A DNA stretch of 64,000 bases from contig JAPTOF010000011.1 of assembly GCA_028554755.1 (NCBI GenBank), forward strand, positions 3,128,501-3,192,500, in the 5' to 3' direction. Below, in pieces: positions 11,244 to 21,785 of the stretch. Both the position numbers and the translations under genes were made by a program. The DNA is from Cordia subcordata. Lineage: Eukaryota > Streptophyta > Magnoliopsida > Boraginales > Cordiaceae. Under the pieces are notes generated by a model, which saw only the letters and a list, made by a program, of their open reading frames with translations, searched no databases and was not told the origin of the DNA. The first letter of the stretch is position 1. Every line of letters starts with the position of its first letter.

Positions 11244-11640
11244 GAACTCCACCGATGGATGGCCGAACTTATGAATGTTAAGTTAAGTGCCACCACTTAT
11301 TTGAATTAACAATTGTCTGGATATGATCCAATTGAATAATTCAATCACTATTTTGTTTGGCTTCTTAAATCCGGTAGCGAACTCTATCGATAGGATAGCC
11401 GAACCTACCATTTAAGTTGAGTGTACACCCATTCCTAATGTTTATTCTCCAAAACATTCTTGATTTAAGCCCTCCGATAGGGTAGTGACTTTAATCAATG
11501 TTACGTAAGGCGATCTTTAGTGAAGAACTCCATCGATGGGATGGCCGAACTTACTAACACCCTTTTGAATAATCATTTTATGTTTCACCTTGTTAAATCT
11601 AGACAAAATGTCACCTTCCGTTGGGGAAGTTAATGACATT
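11244..11640 (-). repeat. Five spaced repeats in the copia-1 leader
   Basis: Upstream of gag the leader carries five related words, given here on the plus strand: GAACTCCACCGATGGATGG (11244), GAACTCTATCGATAGGATAG (11379), CCCTCCGATAGGGTAGTGAC (11470), GAACTCCATCGATGGGATGG (11525) and CACCTTCCGTTGGGGAAGT (11611). Three of them continue with CCGAAC. Spacing runs from about 57 to 133 bp. Each core is nearly self-complementary (ATCGAT, TCCGATAGGG), so each could form a small hairpin in the transcript. The same set occurs in copia-2 at 27387-27784. Confidence 0.75.
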
Positions 11641-12192
11641 TATCACTAACGTGAATTGGATATGGAAAGCTGTGGGGTATTTCCAGTCCCCTCTCCCACT
11701 CAATATTTTAACTTAAGGGTTTCCTTTGATATTCTTGCTTTGTTTTAGATCTAAACACATTTTGGATATATGTAAATCCCCTTTGTGTTACTAAAACATT
11801 GCAATATCACAATAGATCTCTTACCTATATCTGGGTGCATAGACCCTTAGGTTGATATATATACATGTAAATCTCAAGTTAAGTTCTTTTAATGTTGTCA
11901 TGAGATCTCATGGCATCTTTAGACATAGCTGCTTGTAATTCTCTTGTCTAAGCCATTCTCATAAACTTAACTATTTTTGAGAATCAACTCATATGTATGA
12001 CTAATTTTTATAAACCCTAATGAGTGGACATATTTCTAGGTGGCAATCATGCTAATGCAAATATGTTAAAACCATATATCAATGCATTATAAATATCCAC
12101 CAAAAATATGTTAGAATCCCTCTTTGATGGCCCCCTGTAATCTTCAGAAAAATAGCACACATAGTAGTTTTTTTCTGCCTCAGCCGGTCGAA
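11641..12192 (-). other. Rest of copia-1 5' leader, truncated
   Basis: This non-coding leader resembles the copia-2 leader (for example TTGATGGCCCCCTGTAAT near 12125 against TCAATGGCTCCCAGTAAT near 28310). It breaks off near 12190, where an inverted LTR piece begins. The primer site expected beside the LTR is missing. Confidence 0.6.
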
Positions 12193-12629
12193 TGATAATT
12201 GTGTCTTCTTGGTCCCTTCCCTAGTTGAAATGACTTTGAGAGAGTAATCTTGAAAGAGCAAATTCCATATTGAGCTCTTAATCTTATTGGGCCAAAGCTT
12301 GAAATTGGGTTTGGGCTTTCTTTAGAGTCCAAGATAACCTAATTGGGCTAGGATGGTTTCCTATTGGGCTTGGGCCTCCACATGGATTATGGACTATGTG
12401 TTGGACTTGGATAATGGGCTTGGCCTAAGTCTGGGTGCGCAGTGAGGCTGGACGCACAGTAGGTTCAAGTCTAGATTTAGTCAAAGGACCTTCATACATG
12501 CATCGATAAAACATAACAGAGATTATATGTAAGAAACTCATAATGCCATTTAACAAAAATATGATTATACATTGTTTCATATCCAAAATGTCATGTACAA
12601 GTGAGCTTTAGGGCATACTAATCCTAACA
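12193..12629 (-). repeat. Rearranged right (5') LTR of copia-1
   Basis: 12193-12480 matches the left LTR in inverted orientation: its middle part is the complement of about 5918-6170, with a stretch of about 74 bp that is exact, and 12433-12480 is the complement of about 6960-7010. From 12482 to 12629 the orientation returns to normal and matches 7029-7176 with one mismatch. So the LTR has lost most of its length and holds an internal inversion. Confidence 0.75.
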
Positions 12630-12894
12630 GGATGATGGATTTTTTTCTTTTTTAATTTAATTTTTTATTTTTGGAATAAAATAAGGGTAAAATAGACATT
12701 TTATTAAATAAGATAAGGACAAAATGAACATTTCTCAAAATTCGTTAATAAATTAATGAAAAGCTTCACGGAGGGAAAGTGTGCAAATTTTGGAAAAACG
12801 CAGCGGGTCTCTATTGTTATTTCATAAATTCAGGGATTAACAGTGTAATTAGGCCTAAACATAGGGGTTTATAAGCAAAAAACCCTTTATAGAT

Positions 12895-13220
12895 CCTTAA
12901 GGATAGAATTTAGATAGGATTTAACTTTGCAATGGCTATCCTAGTGGTAAAGTCCTAATTGAATTGGTTGTTAGAATTTCACTAGAAGATAATTGTAGGA
13001 TCTGTACTATTTACACTAGGTCCGTTGTTTTTCACTTTAAAACATGATAAACAACTTAGGTAGTTAAACAATAGCAAATACATAATTCATTACATATATG
13101 CTCACAAGATAACATAGTATGAAGAGAGAAGAAAGCAAAAATGTCACTGTTGAAGCATGAATCCTTGGGTGTATGGCCTCTTTGTTGAATTGACACATAT
13201 TTTGATGCCCTTACTTAATC
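12895..13220. other. Intergenic DNA between Mutator-like copy 2 and the LINE
   Basis: I recognise nothing in this stretch. Confidence 0.4.
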
Positions 13221-13814
13221 TTTTTTTTCTTTTTGGTTGTGCAGAGCAAGTAAGTGATCTTGTATTGATTTAAAAAATGCACTAATACAATGTAGAAAAA
13301 GTGAAATGTTCAAAAGAGTGGAAAGCCCTATACAGTGATATATTCTATTTTCCACAACTTTTCAAGTTCAATATTTAAACAAGTAGAAGTGAACCTTTTC
13401 CTAGAAGAGATTCTAGTTCTAACATCATTGAAAATAGATAAAAAGAGACATTCTTCGATTTCTGCTTCTTGGTTGAAGATGCGTTTGTTTCTCTCAAGCC
13501 AAATGTTGTAGATGGAAGCTCCAAGGAAATGATTCAAGATAGTGGCCTTCAAGTCTCAAGATCAAAAAGGGGTAAGATAAGTGATGATGTCCACCCACCC
13601 AATGAGATAATCTCGCACTTTTGTAAGTATTAATCCTTGCCTCCAAATTCTCCTTGGGAAGCTACATTAAAAAAAGAGGTGTTCATGATTTTCACATCCT
13701 AAGTGGCTAAAAGTACAAAGTGGATTAAGGGAATTTCCTCAATTTAAAATTCTAAATTTTTTGTTCAAGCGGTCTTTGAAAGCAAGCCAACAAATGACCC
13801 TATGCCTTAGATTA
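13221..13814 (-). pseudogene. LINE (L1-type) ORF2 C-terminal part and 3' end, left of copia-2
   Basis: The minus-strand frame 13328-13552 has LGASIYNIWLERNKRIFNQE, the Ile-Trp-x-x-Arg-Asn-x-Arg-x-Phe signature found after the zinc-binding region of plant LINE ORF2. Further upstream (13560-13813) other frames show VCWLAFKDRLNKK-like and CENHEHLFF words of the same region, broken by stops. The 3' end is marked by an A-rich tail, seen as TTTTTTTTCTTTTTGG on the plus strand near 13221-13236. The rest of the LINE continues at 30704 on the other side of copia-2, whose target duplication GATTA lies at the break. Confidence 0.7.
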
Positions 13815-15528
13815 TGTTAGGATCGAGATTGCTATACCATATTCTATAGATCATCATGCTTTTAAAAAATATTAACATATCTAATATGGTGGCGAAACAA
13901 GCAATAAAAAACTATTTACACACATAAGCACAACATGATTAAGTGATATACCTTCAACAAGTTGAAGATCCAAGTGAGTAGTCTCTTTGCTTTATGTAAA
14001 CTCCACCAAAGTAGCCTCCCAATAAGCCTTTTTCACTATTATCACCTTTCCAAAGCTAAGATGTATGGTGCTATGTAGTGGGCAAGCACCTAGGAAAGCT
14101 ATGATTGAAGATTTATGGAGTAGTGTATGTTCTTGGTGTACTAGGTGAAAATTCCTACACACCTTTATGAAAGAGGCAAAGAGACTCAAGGGTGTATTAT
14201 TATTAACTTACTATTTATAGTGCACAATAACTCTAATTGGGTAAGTTCTTAGAAATAATTAAATTTCCAACTATACCCTTTCTAGAAATGAAATATGCCT
14301 CATGGATAACATATCCAAGATATTTCTTTGTCTTTCTTACTCCATAATATCTAATTCCATGGAACCCGTTTGTCCTATTGAGATGCCCATAAATTTGATA
14401 AGGGAAAACTTGGATAAAATCCCTTTTTCCTTCTCTATTAAATTTATATCTCAATAAAGCATCCACATAATTAGATGATCTCAATTAATTACATCCATTG
14501 GAAATATGACTAGTGAAGGGATCAAAAGACATAATTACCCTTGGCTCTTAAAATGACCAAAATGTCCTTGCTGTCACTTTGGTGACATGAAGGCCATTTT
14601 GACCTTGGTTTATTTCCACCAGAAGACCAAAGCCGCACTCCAAGGATGATCACTGGCTAAGTAGAAACAGGTCACAACAAGTAACCACTATCTTTGACCA
14701 ACCAAGTGGAATAATCAAAATACCCCTATATGTCTACTCATAGTCAAGGCCAGTCAAAAGGTACCATTACCTCCAAGACTACATCTAAAACCTTGAAATT
14801 GAAAAGTGATCAATACCTAGTCATGGATCTCTTGATTTAGGAAGCGACCCACAAGCCAAATGATCAATATATCCCTAAAGGGTAATATCACTTGATCTAG
14901 ATTTATGATGACCAATAAGCCAAATCTAAAGGGCCACATAGACTTTGTTTTTGCACATGCATGTCCTGATTGATTAAAATACAACATCCTACATACAAGG
15001 TAGACAATCTTATCATTCAAGACTTTTCCTTATGATATATCAAAGTGTTGTACCCTATCTTCACCAGTTCACCCATACATGCTCAATATTAAGAGCATTT
15101 ATCACTTAGAAGCAGTGAGTATCTTTTCTTCTATATATGATGGTAGGGTTCCAGAAGACATAATGGTCTTGTCTAATGCACGACAAATACACTAGAAGCG
15201 AAGTCCGAAAAGAATCTCTAATGACCTGGGTAGATCATCTCTATCTAGAGACTTATCTATTATAACCTTATCTCGGTAGAGTGCCCAACACTACCATCTG
15301 GCTATGGACATATTTATGATATATCCAAAAATTAGAGTTGGACCTACTGTGCGTGTAGGCTCACTATGCACCCAAGTCATTGGACTATATCATTAGACCT
15401 TCACATAACATATCACACATATATACGAGAGATAATATATGTAAGAAGTGCACGTAAATATAAACAAAGATCAAATGTCTAGTCCAATATTTATGTACAA
15501 GTGGTCTTTAGGGCATACAATCCCAACA
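13815..15528 (-). repeat. Left (3') LTR of copia-2
   Basis: It is 1714 bp, starts TGTTAGGATCGAGATTGC and ends CAATCCCAACA, followed at once by ATCTCCCACTTGCA, which is the purine tract on the other strand. It matches 28953-30703 along its length with many substitutions. Confidence 0.9.
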
Positions 15529-16047
15529 ATCTCCCACTTGCATTAAAATCACTTCCTATAAACTTAACACCTATAGACTTTACATGTGTGGCAAACACTC
15601 TCTCTGGAAGAGTCTTCATGAATGGGTTCGCTAAGTTCCCAGCTGAAGCAATCTTTTTCACCACTATGTCACCTCTCTGGGTGAACTCTCAGATCCAGTG
15701 GTATTTCCTCTCAATATGTTTGCCCTTGTTATGATTCATGGGCTCTTTTTTACACTGTGCAATAGTAATGGTATTGTCACAGTACAAGACAATGGGTCTT
15801 TGTATAGTTGGGACAATCTCTAGGTAAGTGAGGAACTTCTTCATCCATACAACCTCCTTTGCAACCTCAGATGTTGCTACATACTCTGCTTCTATGGTCA
15901 AGTCTGCAATGCATTTCTTCTTCACACTTTTCCTTGAAACTGCATCTCCTAACAAAGTAAAAACAAAGCCAGAAGTAGACCTCCTGAAATCTCTGTCTAA
16001 CTAGAAATCCGAGTCTATATTGGCCAATGGTATTAAATCATTTGCGC
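15529..16047 (-). pseudogene. copia-2 RNase H, C-terminal part
   Basis: The frame 15689-15955 reads AVSRKSVKKKCIADLTIEAEYVATSEVAKE, WMKKFLTYLE and VLYCDNTITIAQ. These include the Glu of EAEYVA and the Asp of the CDN motif of copia RNase H. Upstream the frame ends at the insertion point of the nested Athila-related element (16053), and its continuation is at 23812. Downstream it runs with shifts to the purine tract. Confidence 0.85.
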
Positions 16048-16052
16048 AGTAT
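16048..16052. repeat. Target duplication of the nested Athila-related element (left)
   Basis: AGTAT here and GGTTT at 23812-23816 each differ by one base from GGTAT, which is the sequence at the matching place of copia-1. An original GGTAT duplication is the simplest reading. Confidence 0.55.
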
Positions 16053-18313
16053 TGATACGCTATTTCGGAGCATAAGTCTAAATAGCTCGCAAATGCACGA
16101 ATCATGTGTAGCACAGTGTGTGCAAGTGTGGGGTCAAATCCATGGGAAGGCCCAATGTGTGAGGTGTTCTAAGCTAAGTGCATCCTAAAAGTTACGTGTT
16201 GGGTCCCTTGACTACGATCTTCTTGGTGTTTTTGGGATTGAAGAGAGCTTAGAAAGATAAATCTAAACTAAGAACAAGGAAATAAAAGGTGTGTGTGTCT
16301 GAAATGGGGGAATCAACCGATCTAAGGGAATCAAACATGTGGAAATAGGGACTAGGGTAATTACATCTTGCAAATAGGTGATTATTATGCCTTGTTAGGG
16401 TTGCTTGATAGATTATACTTGGTCGTTGTCATCTTAACAAACCTCCTAATTACACCTTAAGCCTCAATGCAAATTCGTCCCTAGGTGTTGAACCCTAGAG
16501 CCACGACATATGGTCTTCATGACTTAGGGCCATAGGGCTAGCTAGTTAGGATTCTAGGTGACTTAGATTGATCTAACCCTAGCATCTAAACCATTGGCTG
16601 GATTTAAAGTCAAGACCTAGTTCCTCTAAGATCGACTAACCTATCATGAAACCCATTAGCTTGATTTAAAGCTAAGGGAGACTCGACCTAGGCTAGCCAT
16701 TAGTAATGCACTACCGCTCATTATCACAATATCGAGTATTAACATTTAAGCGCAAAGCAAACACATTTAGGGCATGGTGTTCAAGAATATTCTGGAGTAT
16801 TCTACTACTAAGCACATACACACACTTAGATTACACCAATTTAAGCAATAGCACCTGACATGTAAGCAATAGAAACTATTTATTCTGTGAAGTATTCTAA
16901 CATACATGTAGACATGTATATAGTCATACCCACTTCATTTAATCCCCACACAAATACATAGACATGGAAGCATAATGATTTAGGTATGGTTAATAGCATA
17001 ACAGACTTCAATATACGTATGCAACATCATTGAGGCATTTCTACAAACACATAGATATGAATGTAAATTTGCCAATCAAAACCCTAAGTATAAAGAATAT
17101 ATATATAAATCCATCAAGTACCTATTAAAAAGGAGTAGTAATCAATCCATAAATACGAGAATAATCACCCTACATAACTCTAATCATACATAATTAGATT
17201 TGGGATAAAAGAGAGATACCCTTCTATCCAAATCCATGCTTTACAATCCATGAGCTATGCCCAAATCTTGTTTTTGATCTTCTTAGAGGCTTAATTCCAA
17301 AGTGTCTTTGTGTTTAGAAGTATGTATGTTTAGGTGGATTTAGGGTTTAGGGAAATGGGGAACAGAGTATAGGGTGAAAGATGGAGTGATAGATATGCAA
17401 AATGAACTCAAAATGGGCTTAAATAGGCCACTCTACTGCAAAAACCGGTCGCCAAGTCGGTCTCCCACCCCAAAAGCAAGTGAGACTGGCCAAAATATGT
17501 TGAATTCTGGTTAGGGTCGGTCTCTAGGCCAGTCGGTTGGCCCTGGGTAGGGTTGTGATCGGCCTTCAATATTTTTTCTTATATGTTGCTCATTTGGCTC
17601 CGATTCATGTGCGGTTTTTTTTATATCCTCGTATCACTTTTGGGCATCTCTAAGGCCATTTTTCTTCATCTTTCCAAGCCAATAAACATGTCCAAGATTT
17701 GTCCATTCCTTTTATGGATGCAAGCTCCAAATTCCAACTCCAATTGTGCTAGGTTTTGCTTAGTTGCTTCGTTCTTCTTCCGGGAGCTTCTAAATGGCTT
17801 TATCTTCATTTAGGGCCTGTTTAGATTGGCTTTTTTTTTTCAGGAAAAAGTACTTTTTTTTCCTGAAAAAGTTACATTAAATTTGCAATAACTATTTGAT
17901 TTGGTTTCCAAAAAAGTTAAAACTCTGAAAAAAAAAAGCTTAAATACAGCTTTTTTTAAAAGCCAGAATTTTCAATTTATGAAAAAAATCTTTTTTTCAA
18001 AAGTTGTTAAAAAAAGGCTTTTGAAAAAAGCCAATCCAAACGAGTCCTTATTCTCTTCCAAGACACCCTTGTCTTTGCTCGATCATCAAATCATCATCCT
18101 ATTGGGCTCTAAGCATTACTCCAAATCTTACCTAAATCATGCAATAACATGCATTAGTGCAGCACTTAAGTCCTAAGTTCAATTATGCACATATATACCT
18201 TAATAAGCACAAGTATGACGTAAATGCTATACTAATACACCAAATGAAGTACAAAACACCTCAAAACAAATATATACATGCAATACACAAGCACACAAAA
18301 AACCAATACATCA
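16053..18313 (-). repeat. Left (3') LTR of the pol-less Athila-related element
   Basis: It starts TGATACGCTATTTCGGAG and ends AATACATCA, and is paired with 21786-23811. It is interrupted by a Tourist-like MITE at 17813-18047. On the minus strand the TATA-like CTATTTAAG near 17420-17430 lies just downstream of a GTCGACC-like cluster at about 17445-17560. Confidence 0.85.
17813..18047. mobile_element. Tourist-like (PIF/Harbinger) MITE, copy A
   Basis: It begins GGGCCTGTTTAGATTGGC and ends with the inverted match GCCAATCCAAACGAGTCC. It is flanked by TTA on both sides (17810-17812, 18048-18050), the 3-bp TWA duplication of PIF/Harbinger elements. Length is 235 bp and there is no coding capacity. 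A second copy sits at 58373-58583. Confidence 0.85.
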
Positions 18314-19690
18314 ACATCCCAAACCTTCTCCTTACTTGTCCCCAAGCAAGCCCAAACCTAAGTCCATCTCAAAGTTGATAAAGAGGGTTGCCTAATGGAT
18401 TGAATTTTAATCATGGTACATCTAAGGAGAATGAAGGGGTCGTTCCTTTCGTAGATAGATGTCTAAGCCTTTTTGGATAGTCCCCTTACTCATAAGGGGT
18501 CTCGCACCTCACGAGAAGTTCCCAAGTAGCCTTAACCACTATAAGCCTAGGATTCTAACACATGCACCCGGGGTGTTGATACTTTGTTGCCCTCTTCAAC
18601 TAACATGGCCTCCTCAACGTACACATAGCCTCAAACATAAGGAAAGAAAGAATATACAAACACAATGGCTTACAAATAATGAAATAGCCTTATTCACAAC
18701 ACATGATAGAATGAAAAGATAAACTTGTGCCAAGTCAACATTATGTCACTTAAGCGCTTATTCAGTGGACTTCACTTTTTTTTCATGTTCTTGTTGCCTT
18801 TTGGATTTTTCGCATTTTTTTTGAATTTTTCAAACTTTTTGCCTTTTTTTCCTTTCTTTTGGGATTTTTCAAACTTTGCATTGAATTTACACAAGAACAA
18901 AGAAAAAGAAACACTTAGGCATATAAAAAAGAATCAATCAAGGAAGGGGCACTCACATCAATCCTTTTTCAACACTCTTTGCCACCAAGCTTTGGGGTGG
19001 CTACAAGAGTAATTCTTGAAGGTCTCACTCCCCACAACTTTCAAGGGCATCCCCTCTAAGACCTAATTTTCAATCCACTCTATTCACTTCTCCTCAATGC
19101 AACTCATATTCACCAATCAATTGAATCAATCACAATAGCCAACATAATAATCAACCAAGAAATAGACAACCCAATATGAATAAAAATTAAAAAATTTTCA
19201 CCATTTTAAGGATTTAATGCATATCTACCCTAATCAAAGCATTAACAATACAAACCAAACTCATACCCCCAAACATAAACATTGCTCTTCCTCAAGCAAA
19301 TAGAACAATACTTCACAACAAGCAAATAGGCATCACATAGCAAGTAAAGGAGATGGGGATAAGGTAGATAAGAGGGGAACAGGTGGAGAAAGGATTGATA
19401 CAACCTTGTGTTTTCTTGAAGCTCTTCAATGCCAATGGTTTAATGATTCACCTTCTAACCTTGTTTTTTCAAAAACTATAAACACTCATAGCACATAATT
19501 AGTAGCATTGCCATGTGAGCTTGCATTTATATGATCAAATGATAAACAAGGTGTATGAAGAATGGGAAATGATAGAGAGGGTCAGCATCTGGGAGGGCAA
19601 AAAAAAGGAAAAGCAAGGAAAGAAAATGAAATATAAACATGTTTAGGGTGCCTTCTACCAGCGCTAGATTTAATACCTTCAGCTAGGTGC
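18314..19690 (-). other. 3' non-coding region of the pol-less element, with two purine tracts
   Basis: In element sense this stretch lies just before the 3' LTR. It holds the LTR-proximal purine tract (complement of 18314-18345), an A-rich block (complement of 18770-18870) and, about 950 bp further in, a second purine-rich word (complement of CCTCAAGCAAATAG with CCCCCAAACATAAAC, 19263-19302). The same order occurs in the other three Athila-type copies. Apparent frames such as 18725-19012 come from the T-rich strand and are not genes. Confidence 0.7.
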
Positions 19691-19695
19691 TAATG

Positions 19696-21650
19696 TTAGA
19701 GTAAATCGTGTTTAAAATTGTGAGGCTCAAATTGCCAAATATTTAACCACGCACAAACAGTAGAAGGAAAAGGATAATGCAATAGATGATAGGGTAATGA
19801 ATGTTCAATGCACCCCTTTTCAAGATTCCAACCTGAGCTATCAAAAGAGAACGTCTGTACAAGTGTGGAAAGTGTCGTACACAAACGTGAAAGCGCATCC
19901 CTAACTTGCGCTTTAACTAACCGCCCAATGGCCTTCTTTTCATAATCAAAGGCTAAAAATGCACCATCCCCATGGATCAAAGATAAGTCAAATGCAAGTA
20001 ATATGGGAAACGTGCTTTCTAATTTTAGCTGAAAGTGTTCTAAACTAGAAGGCACAAACATGAATTCCAAAGAGGGAGACTTAACGAAATGGGAAAGGGG
20101 AGTGGGAACCGACTCTCAAAGAAGGAAAGGCAAGGGTAAGGGATGATAAAGTAGTACACTCTTATTCTCCACAAGATATAACATGTTCAAGCCTAGGTCA
20201 TTCTGACTCCTCGTAAAAGGTGGAATCAATCTTAATAGGCTCTATTTCCATCAATGAATCATCAAACATCCAAAGAGACCCATAGATCATTCTTCTAAGC
20301 ATACCAATTTCTTTCTTATGTATCTTCTTAGAGTTGCTATTCTCCTCAATACAATGATTCTTACCTCCAAGAGACTTATCATTTAAAACCTCCAAAATTG
20401 ATGCCTTGTTTTCCCCACGGATGACTCCAAATTGTCACTAGCTAAAGTCTTATCAAATACATCCTTACCTTCATTGTTAGCAGGTGTCATCACATCATCA
20501 AGCATCTCACAAGGGGCATGCACACAAAGAAGGGACAACGGGGACTCAAAGGATTTCGAGTCATGTATACATGAATGCTCAAGGGAGGTGTGTACCCTAG
20601 ACTCTCTAAATGAAGATTTGAAATACAAATGAGTGTTATGAACATGAGACTCAACCTCTAACTGTATGAAATGTGTGGGTTGAGAAGAAGAGGAAGGCTT
20701 ATTTGACTTAATGGAAGACGTTGAAAGCTTATGAGGATAGGGTTCTATTTCCTCTAAAGCATAACTATAAGAGTCATTAAGAACCAAGCTATCATCAAGC
20801 GCATTCTTATCCTAACTACAAGATGTTAGCTTTTTATCAACCTCTTTTTCTAAATGTCTTTCCAAAAAATCATCTTTCTCATCCTTATTTCTCTCTCCTA
20901 ACTCTTCAACCCGATCTAATGCCATCCTAACATTCTCAATCTCTTTCCTAAAGCACTCAACTTTATAGTCGATTTATAGCATCAATCTAACTAGTCTCTC
21001 TTTGTTGGATTGGAGGAGGGATAAGAGATAATTAATCTTTTGATCACATGCAAGAGGCCTAAAATAAGAGAGTTGAACCAAGTTGGAATGGGAAATCTCA
21101 TGATTGGAAACACTAGAATCACAACTATTATAGCACTCGGAGGAAAGGTGGATGGGAAAAGATGGTGTGAAGGATGGACTCTCAATGCATGGAGGTAGAC
21201 CAAATGAAGAGTCATCTTGACACTAATAAGTAGATGCATGATGTTGCTCCCAAGAATCATAATGAAAAGATGAGGATGCATGCATCGGCACATGATTGAT
21301 AAGGGCATTGGGTGTTACATGCAATCGGGATTAAGGGTGGAAGGTAGGGCAAGTGTTGGAACCATGAGCATGGCTTCCACATAGATTGCAATAACAAGAG
21401 TATACATCCCTATAGTCATGATTACTAAATGAAGATGGATGACTATAAGGGTCATAGTTGGTATTAGCCTTAGGTTGGAGATTGTCATGGGGGCAAAAGA
21501 AAGTTTGATGCATACAACTTCCATAAACACGTGCATTAAGAACAAGTTTGGGTGATGGGGAAGAGGATACAAGCGACCACCATGATGCATTAAGATCATT
21601 CATGATTAATTGACACAAGTAAACCTCTTCATAATGCTCAACAATTTTTT
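19696..21650 (-). pseudogene. Decayed gag-like frame with CCHC zinc knuckle in the pol-less element
   Basis: Starting about 130 bp past the primer site, a minus-strand frame can be followed with breaks. Open pieces are 21618-21331, 20787-20383, 20395-20198 and 20070-19696, with three of the four in the same frame and one frame change near 20420. The first piece contains YCNLCGSHAHGSNTCP, a perfect Cys-x2-Cys-x4-His-x4-Cys knuckle. A charged, helix-prone stretch follows (FRKEIENVRMALDRVEELGE near 20900). The last piece has LEHFQLKLESTFPILLAFDL and SFDSSGWNLEKG, and a related segment (FDILGWDFLEKEH) occurs at 48261-48479 in another element. No protease, RT or integrase motif appears. A zinc knuckle suggests binding of element RNA, but the rest resembles no family I know. 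Confidence 0.55.
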
Positions 21651-21761
21651 TTTTGAATTTTTCTTCTTTTAATCAAAATAAAGAAAACATGAAAAGAAAA
21701 GATAAAACAACATGTAACAAGCTAAGACACACAAAAACAAAGAAACCAGACAACCATTGCC

Positions 21762-21779
21762 TCCCCGGCAATAGCGCCA
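21762..21779 (-). other. Primer-binding site, tRNA-Asp type
   Basis: TCCCCGGCAATAGCGCCA equals the 3' end of plant tRNA-Asp(GTC) except for two bases, and lies 6 bp from the right LTR. Athila elements use this tRNA. Confidence 0.75.
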
Positions 21780-21785
21780 AGAACT

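Larger units (their letters stand above)
5281..12629 (-). mobile_element. Ty1/copia LTR retrotransposon copia-1
   Basis: Copia order is clear on the minus strand: gag (about 11127-10290), protease with DSGATNHIC, integrase, reverse transcriptase with YVDD, and RNase H with MEAEYVA. The left (3') LTR is 5281-7176 and is followed by the purine tract next to it (complement of ATCTCCCACTTGCA). The element is bounded by a perfect 5-bp duplication GGATG (5276-5280 and 12630-12634). The right (5') LTR is shortened and partly inverted (about 12193-12629), and the primer site is lost. The terminal 148 bp of the two LTRs differ at one base, so the insertion looks fairly recent. Gag wording (LTGPNFVDW, LDIVLTAEEYKY) suggests the Tork/TAR part of copia, but lineage is uncertain. 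Frame breaks between domains make it non-functional. Confidence 0.93.
4636..12885. mobile_element. Mutator-like non-autonomous element (copy 2) split by copia-1
   Basis: The left end GGATTTTTTTCTTATAAACC and the reverse complement of the right end GGGTTTTTTGCTTATAAACC are inverted repeats. Similarity continues inward for about 120 bp, including the shared word CAAAATTTGCACA near 4733 and, inverted, near 12785. Flanks are CTTATAGAT (4627-4635) and TTTATAGAT (12886-12894), a 9-bp duplication with one mismatch. Copia-1 occupies 5281-12629, so the element itself is only about 0.9 kb. The TIR words resemble those of copy 1 at 1961-3556. Next to the copia insertion its interior holds a strongly G-rich tract, which could be captured DNA. 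No transposase is visible. Confidence 0.65.

Noticed and set aside
11244..11640. CRISPR-like array
   Set aside because: Five imperfect words with unequal spacing in a retrotransposon leader; there is no exact direct repeat and no cas gene.
18725..19012. 95-codon plus-strand frame rich in Phe/Leu
   Set aside because: It is antisense to the A-rich part of the 3' region and contains homopolymer reading.
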